A stretch of DNA of 64,000 nt. It comes from Streptomyces naganishii JCM 4654 (GTDB lineage: Bacteria > Actinomycetota > Actinomycetes > Streptomycetales > Streptomycetaceae). The stretch is from the NCBI RefSeq assembly GCF_014650575.1, contig NZ_BMVF01000001.1:496001-560000 (forward strand), in the 5' to 3' direction. Shown here piece after piece: positions 59,833 to 64,000 of this stretch. Made by a program: the position numbers and the translations under genes. Numbering within the stretch: position 1 is the first letter of the stretch; the number at the start of each line of letters is the position of its first letter. Under the pieces are notes generated by a model. The model saw only the letters and a list, made by a program, of their open reading frames with translations, made no database searches and was not told the DNA's origin.

Positions 59833-60564
59833 ATGGCGGTCTTCGTCGCGCTCGGCGCGTTCCTGATGACGCTGGCCGGCGGCTGGACGGCACAGCGGGT
59901 GACCGACCGCCGCCATCTGGTCCTCGGACTGGCCGGCGGCCTGATGCTGGGCGTCGTCGGCCTCGACCTGCTCCCGGAGGCGCTGCACGCGGCCTCCAGG
60001 GAGATCTTCGGCGTACCGGCGGCCCTGCTGCTGTTCGTGGCCGGCTTCCTGGTGGCCCACCTGGTGGAGCGGCTGCTGGCCGCCCGCCAGGCCGCGCACG
60101 GCGGCGGCGAGCACGACCACCACCGGGCGCCCGAGGTGGGCCTGACGGCGGCGGCCGCGATGGTCGGCCACAGCGCCATGGACGGCGTGGCGATCGGCGC
60201 GGCCTTCCAGGTGGGCGGCGGCATGGGCGCGGCGGTGGCGCTGGCCGTCATCGCGCACGACTTCGCGGACGGTTTCAACACCTTCACCATCACCAGCCTG
60301 TACGGCAACGAGCGCCGCAAGGCGGTCGCCATGCTCGTCGCGGACGCGCTGGCGCCGGTGGTGGGCGCGGCCTCGACTGCGTTCATCGCGATCCCCGAGT
60401 GGTTCCTCGGCGGCTATCTCGGCCTCTTCGCCGGCGTGCTGCTCTACCTCGCCGCGGCCGAGATCCTGCCCGAGGCCCACCACGAGCACCCGGCCCGCTC
60501 CACCCTGCTGTGCACCGTCATGGGCGTGGTCTTCATCTGGGTGGTGGTGGGGCTGGCGGCCTGA
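59833..60564 (+). CDS. ZIP-family metal transporter
   Basis: A 243-residue membrane protein with about eight hydrophobic helices. A His-rich loop (GGGEHDHHRAPE, about residue 95) is followed by helix 4 with HSAMDGVAIG and helix 5 with AHDFADGFNTF, the two metal-site motifs of ZIP proteins. It should import a divalent metal such as zinc. Its place inside the cobalamin cluster raises the possibility of cobalt or nickel, but nothing in the sequence decides it. It is the only plus-strand gene among the cob genes. Confidence 0.85.
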   Translation: MAVFVALGAFLMTLAGGWTAQRVTDRRHLVLGLAGGLMLGVVGLDLLPEALHAASREIFGVPAALLLFVAGFLVAHLVERLLAARQAAHGGGEHDHHRAPEVGLTAAAAMVGHSAMDGVAIGAAFQVGGGMGAAVALAVIAHDFADGFNTFTITSLYGNERRKAVAMLVADALAPVVGAASTAFIAIPEWFLGGYLGLFAGVLLYLAAAEILPEAHHEHPARSTLLCTVMGVVFIWVVVGLAA

Positions 60565-60596
60565 GCCCGCCCGCGCACCGCCCGCGGGAACACGGG

Positions 60597-61328
60597 TCAC
60601 AGCTTGCCGCCCCGCCCGCCCTCGCGCCGCGCGGGCGCGATGAGCGTCGACAGGTACGGCAGCGGGGCGCCGTCGAGATCGGCGGCCGGCCGGATCGACT
60701 CCTCCGGCAGCCCCAGCGCCGAACCCCACACCGCGTCGCCGATCCGCCCGCTCTCGCGCAGCGCCTCGGCGACCTCCCGGGCCTGCCGCCCGAACTTGTA
60801 CGCCACCACGGTCCCGGGACCGTTCAGCGCGTCCTTCAGCACGGCGGCCCCGGCGGTCACCGGGACCAGCGTCAGCGGCTCGGTCCCCTCGGTGAGCACC
60901 GCACCCGAGCGCGCCGCCAGATCCTGCATGGCGGTGATGCCCGGCACGGTCTCCACCACGGTCCCCGGCACCAGGGCGGTGACGGTCTGCGCGAGGTAGG
61001 TGAAGGTGGAGTACACGTTGGGGTCGCCGATGGTGGCGAACGCGACGGAAGCGTGCGCGCGCAGCAGTTCGGCGACCCGCCCCCCGGCCGCGTCCCAGGC
61101 GGCCTCGCGCCGCGCCCGGTCGGACCGCTCGTTGAGCGCGAACACCACCCGCACGACCTTCTCCGCGGGCACGTAGTGCAGCACGGTCGACTCCGCCCGC
61201 CCGCGCTCCCCGCCGTCCATCACGGGCACCACGACGACGTCCGCGGCGCGCAGCGCGCCCACGCCCTTGACGGTCACCAGTTCCGGGTCACCCGGCCCGA
61301 CCCCGACCCCGACCAGCCTGCTGCTCAT
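60597..61328 (-). CDS. cobI: Precorrin-2 C20-methyltransferase
   Basis: A 243-residue CobI/CbiL. VGVGVGPGDPELVTVKGVGA, FATIGDPNVYSTFTYLAQTV and VPGITAMQDLAARSGAVL identify it. It adds the C20 methyl group, using SAM. Its ATG overlaps the cobB stop by 4 nt. The stop is 33 bp from the convergent ZIP stop, with no strong hairpin between. Confidence 0.92.
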   Translation of the reverse strand: MSSRLVGVGVGPGDPELVTVKGVGALRAADVVVVPVMDGGERGRAESTVLHYVPAEKVVRVVFALNERSDRARREAAWDAAGGRVAELLRAHASVAFATIGDPNVYSTFTYLAQTVTALVPGTVVETVPGITAMQDLAARSGAVLTEGTEPLTLVPVTAGAAVLKDALNGPGTVVAYKFGRQAREVAEALRESGRIGDAVWGSALGLPEESIRPAADLDGAPLPYLSTLIAPARREGGRGGKL

Positions 61329-62773
61329 GACGTCCGGCACCTCTCGACGAACCGACGGGCGGCACCGGGCGCGGCCGCCCAGTGCGTGTGGAGATAACTC
61401 GCGTGCAGATTCCCGCGTACGAACCCTTCGACCCGCCGGTCGGGGACGTGCACGCCCCAGGCGGGGGCCGCCCTTCCGCTGCCCGCGCCCGGCTCGACCA
61501 CGGTTCGGTGGAACTCGTGGCCGCGCCTGCGCTCCCCGGCGCCGGCGAGCACGCTGTCGCTCACGGCCACCGCGTCCCGGTAGCCGAGCGTGAGCCGCTC
61601 GCTCATGCGCGCGCCGGCGTCCAGCACCCCGCACATCGGCAGCCCGTCCAGCTCCCGGCACAGGTAGAGCAGCCCCGCACACTCGGCGGCGACCGGGCCC
61701 CCACCGAGCGCGAAGGCGGCGACGGCCTCCCGCAACGGCGAGTTTGCGGACAGCTCGGCCGCGTACACCTCGGGGAACCCGCCCCCGACGACCAGCCCGC
61801 GCGTGCCATGCGGCAGTTGCTCATCACGGAGGGGATCGAAGGGAACGACCTCGGCTCCGGCGGCGGTGAGCAGCTCGCTGTGCTCCGCGTAGGAGAACGT
61901 GAACGCTTCTCCACCGGCAACAGCCACAACCAGCCCGTCCGGCGCTTGAGGACGAGGCCGTTCAGGCCGAAGCGGGGGTCTGGGGGCGGCAGCCCTCAGG
62001 GACGGGAAGGGCAGGGGCGGCGGGGGCGCAACCCGCAGGGCCTCAGCCGCATCCCAGGCCGCACCCGACAACGCCCCCGCACCGCGCGCCAGCCCGACCA
62101 ACGCCTCCAGATCACACCCGTCGGAGACCTGCGCCGCCATCGCGGCAACGGCCTCCACCGCCGAAGCCCGCCGCTCGGCGACCGGCACCAGCCCCAGATG
62201 CCGCGACGGCGTATCGATCTGGGCCACCCGCCGCAAAACCCCCAGCACGGGCACCCCCACCGTCTCCAGCGCCTCCCGCAGCAGCGCCTCGTGCCGGGCC
62301 GAGGCCACCTTGTTGAGGATCACGCCCCCGACCCGCACCTGCGGATCCCACGTGGTGAACCCGTGCACCAGCGCCGCCACCGACCGCGACTGCGACGAGG
62401 CGTCGACGACCAGCACCACCGGCGCCCGCAGCAGCTTGGCCACATGGGCGGTGGACGCCAGTTCACCCTCCCCGGCGGCCCCGTCGTACAGCCCCATCAC
62501 GCCCTCGACGACGGCGATGTCGCAGCCGCGCGCCCCGTGCAGGAACAGCGGCCCGATCAGCTCGGGCCCGCACAGATAGGCGTCGAGGTTGCGCCCCACC
62601 CGCCCGGTCGCGAGCGCGTGGTAGCCGGGGTCGATGTAGTCCGGCCCCACCTTGTGCGGGGACACGGCGAGCCCGCGCGCGGCGAGCGCGGCCATCAGCC
62701 CGGTGGCGACGGTGGTCTTGCCGCTGCCGGAGGACGGCGCGGCGATGACCAGCCGGGGGACGGAACCCGTCAC
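61325..62773 (-). CDS. cobB: Cobyrinate a,c-diamide synthase
   Basis: A 482-residue CobB/CbiA. An N-terminal dethiobiotin-synthase-like ATPase domain starts VIAAPSSGSGKTTVATGLMA (P-loop 13-21) with HKVGPDYIDPGYH. A C-terminal class I glutaminase-like domain has the nucleophile Cys in AAECAGLLYL. It amidates the a and c side chains of cobyrinic acid using ATP and glutamine. The linker at about 240-285 is Pro/Arg-rich. The GTG at 62773 overlaps the cobO stop by 4 nt; a GTG three bases earlier is possible. Confidence 0.93.
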   Translation of the reverse strand: MTGSVPRLVIAAPSSGSGKTTVATGLMAALAARGLAVSPHKVGPDYIDPGYHALATGRVGRNLDAYLCGPELIGPLFLHGARGCDIAVVEGVMGLYDGAAGEGELASTAHVAKLLRAPVVLVVDASSQSRSVAALVHGFTTWDPQVRVGGVILNKVASARHEALLREALETVGVPVLGVLRRVAQIDTPSRHLGLVPVAERRASAVEAVAAMAAQVSDGCDLEALVGLARGAGALSGAAWDAAEALRVAPPPPLPFPSLRAAAPRPPLRPERPRPQAPDGLVVAVAGGEAFTFSYAEHSELLTAAGAEVVPFDPLRDEQLPHGTRGLVVGGGFPEVYAAELSANSPLREAVAAFALGGGPVAAECAGLLYLCRELDGLPMCGVLDAGARMSERLTLGYRDAVAVSDSVLAGAGERRRGHEFHRTVVEPGAGSGRAAPAWGVHVPDRRVEGFVRGNLHASYLHTHWAAAPGAARRFVERCRTS

Positions 62774-63369
62774 CACTCGATGCCCCTCTGGCCCTTCTGG
62801 CCCACGTCCATCGGGTGCTTGACCTTGGACATGTCGGTCACGAGGTCCGCGAGGGCGACCAGCTTCTCCGGCGCGTTCCGCCCGGTGATCACCACGTGCT
62901 GGGTCCCCGGCCGGTTCCGCAGCACCTCGACGACCTCGTCGGTGTCGACCCATCCCCAGTGCATGGGGTACGCGAACTCGTCGAGCACGTACAGCCGGTA
63001 CGTCTCGGCGGCCAGGTCCCGCTTGACCTGCTCCCAGCCCTCGCGGGCCTTGGCCTCGTTGTCCATCTGGGCGTCCCGCTGGACCCAGGACCAGCCCTCG
63101 CCCATCTTGTGCCAGTCGACGCTGCCGCCCTCGCCGGAGGCGCCGAGCACGCGCAGCGCGTTCTCCTCGCCGACCTTCCACTTCGCCGACTTGACGAACT
63201 GGAAGACCCCGATCGGCCAGCCCTGGTTCCAGGCGCGCAGCGCCAGCCCGAAGGCGGCGGTGGACTTGCCCTTGCCGACCCCGGTGTGCACGACCACCAG
63301 CGGCCGGTTGCGCCGCTGACGCGTCGTCAGCCCGTCCTCGGGTACGACACTCGGCTGCCCCTGCGGCAT
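62770..63369 (-). CDS. cobO: Cob(I)yrinic acid a,c-diamide adenosyltransferase
   Basis: A 199-residue CobA/CobO-type adenosyltransferase. VVVHTGVGKGKSTAAFGLAL has the P-loop (30-37), and WVQRDAQMDNEAKAREGWEQ, LYVLDEFAYPMHWGWV and VITGRNAPEKLVALADLVTD are family-specific. It attaches the 5'-deoxyadenosyl group to the cobalt. Its ATG overlaps the TAA of the chelatase subunit by one base. Confidence 0.95.
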   Translation of the reverse strand: MPQGQPSVVPEDGLTTRQRRNRPLVVVHTGVGKGKSTAAFGLALRAWNQGWPIGVFQFVKSAKWKVGEENALRVLGASGEGGSVDWHKMGEGWSWVQRDAQMDNEAKAREGWEQVKRDLAAETYRLYVLDEFAYPMHWGWVDTDEVVEVLRNRPGTQHVVITGRNAPEKLVALADLVTDMSKVKHPMDVGQKGQRGIEW

Positions 63370-64000
63370 TACGCGGCCCTCCTGTTGCCCTGAACGTCCT
63401 TGACCAGACCGGCGATCGAGTCGGCCCGCAGCTCGTCGAGCGTCACCGCCGTACCGCCGAGCTCACCCGCGAGCCTCCCGGCGAGCCCCAGCCGCACCGG
63501 ACCCGACTCGCAGTCCACGACCACGCAGGCGACACCCTCGGCGGCGAACAGCCGGGCCGCACGCCCCGCCAGCGCGACCGGCTCGGGGCCGCCGGTGGCC
63601 CGCCCGTCGGTCACGACCACGACGAGCGCCCGCCGCGCCGGATCCCGCAGCCGCTCCACCCGCAGCACCTCGTGCGCGCGCAGCAGCCCCGCCGCCAGCG
63701 GCGTCCGGCCGCCGGTGGGCAGCGACTCCAGCCGGGCCGCCGCCGCGTCCACCGACGAGGTCGGCGGCAGCGCCACCTCGGCGGCCGTCCCGCGGAACGT
63801 CACCAGGCCCACCTTGTCCCGCCGCTGGTAGGCGTCGAGGAGCAGCGACAGCACCGCGCCCTTGACGGCGCTCATCCGCTGCCGCGCCGCCATCGACCCG
63901 GAGGCGTCGACCACGAACAGCACGAGGTTGCCCTCGCGCCCCTCCCGCGCCGCCTGCCGCAGATCGTCCCGCCGCACCACGAGCCCCGGCCCGGACCGCC
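63369..64000 (-). CDS. Putative cobalto/magnesium-chelatase subunit D, C-terminal part
   Basis: Only the last 210 residues are in the window; the gene continues beyond 64000. They hold a von Willebrand factor A domain: LVLFVVDASGSMAARQRM has the MIDAS DxSxS motif, VGLVTFRG and VVVVTDGRATGGPEP the later metal ligands. This is the C-terminus of the BchD/ChlD-like subunit found with cobalamin genes in actinobacteria. It would work with CobN in late cobalt insertion, but CbiX in the same cluster points to an early-insertion route, so its role is uncertain. Confidence 0.82.
   Translation of the reverse strand, partial: RSGPGLVVRRDDLRQAAREGREGNLVLFVVDASGSMAARQRMSAVKGAVLSLLLDAYQRRDKVGLVTFRGTAAEVALPPTSSVDAAAARLESLPTGGRTPLAAGLLRAHEVLRVERLRDPARRALVVVVTDGRATGGPEPVALAGRAARLFAAEGVACVVVDCESGPVRLGLAGRLAGELGGTAVTLDELRADSIAGLVKDVQGNRRAA

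Overview
The window is chromosomal DNA of a Streptomyces (high GC, third-position G/C bias, many GTG/TTG starts, mycothiol-type and LAETG-anchored families, ectABCD followed by a SCO1860-like gene and a cobalamin cluster). From memory, this order resembles the S. coelicolor core region around SCO1916 down to SCO1847, read in reverse. No rRNA, tRNA or CRISPR array was seen.

Layout. 1-4774: end of an SMR efflux gene, lysine-pathway dapD and dapA, and two small translationally coupled membrane/stress gene pairs. 4808-9346: a decayed Tn3-family transposon of 4,529 bp. It keeps 47-bp terminal inverted repeats (44/47 identical) and an exact 5-bp target duplication (TTCCA). It holds a twice-frameshifted resolvase, a gutted transposase, and redox cargo: SnoaL, scarred dehydrogenase remnants, an SDR, and an Rrf2 regulator with two matching operators. 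9403-17501: an ArsR/SRPBCC pair, a secreted nuclease, a conserved hypothetical, a Tat-exported PhoX and a double TerD protein.

17589-32891 is a sugar and sugar-acid region. It has a polyol-type dehydrogenase with an ABC importer lacking its own ATPase, a DeoR regulator, uronate dehydrogenase facing 5-dehydro-4-deoxyglucarate dehydratase from mirrored promoters, and a GntR / keto-deoxy-acid dehydratase / aldonate dehydratase operon. An IclR-flanked 2-oxoglutarate semialdehyde dehydrogenase at 38920-40449 would complete the non-phosphorylative route from uronates and pentoses to 2-oxoglutarate. Between these lie an MFS exporter, small enzymes, a secreted HAD phosphatase, a purine permease and a class B penicillin-binding protein.

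41286-52927: DsbA-like protein, two class V aminotransferases, the ectoine/hydroxyectoine operon ectABCD (with a duplicated ectD tail), a polar amino-acid ABC transporter with a strong operator-overlapped promoter, an amidohydrolase and a cell-wall-anchored protein. 53297-64000: cobalamin corrin-ring genes on the minus strand (CobC-like, CbiX with a His-rich tail, CobH, CbiG-CobJ fusion, CobL, CobM, then CobI, CobB, CobO and a chelatase VWA subunit running off the edge). A ZIP metal transporter sits inside the cluster. The genes overlap by a few bases, suggesting translational coupling.
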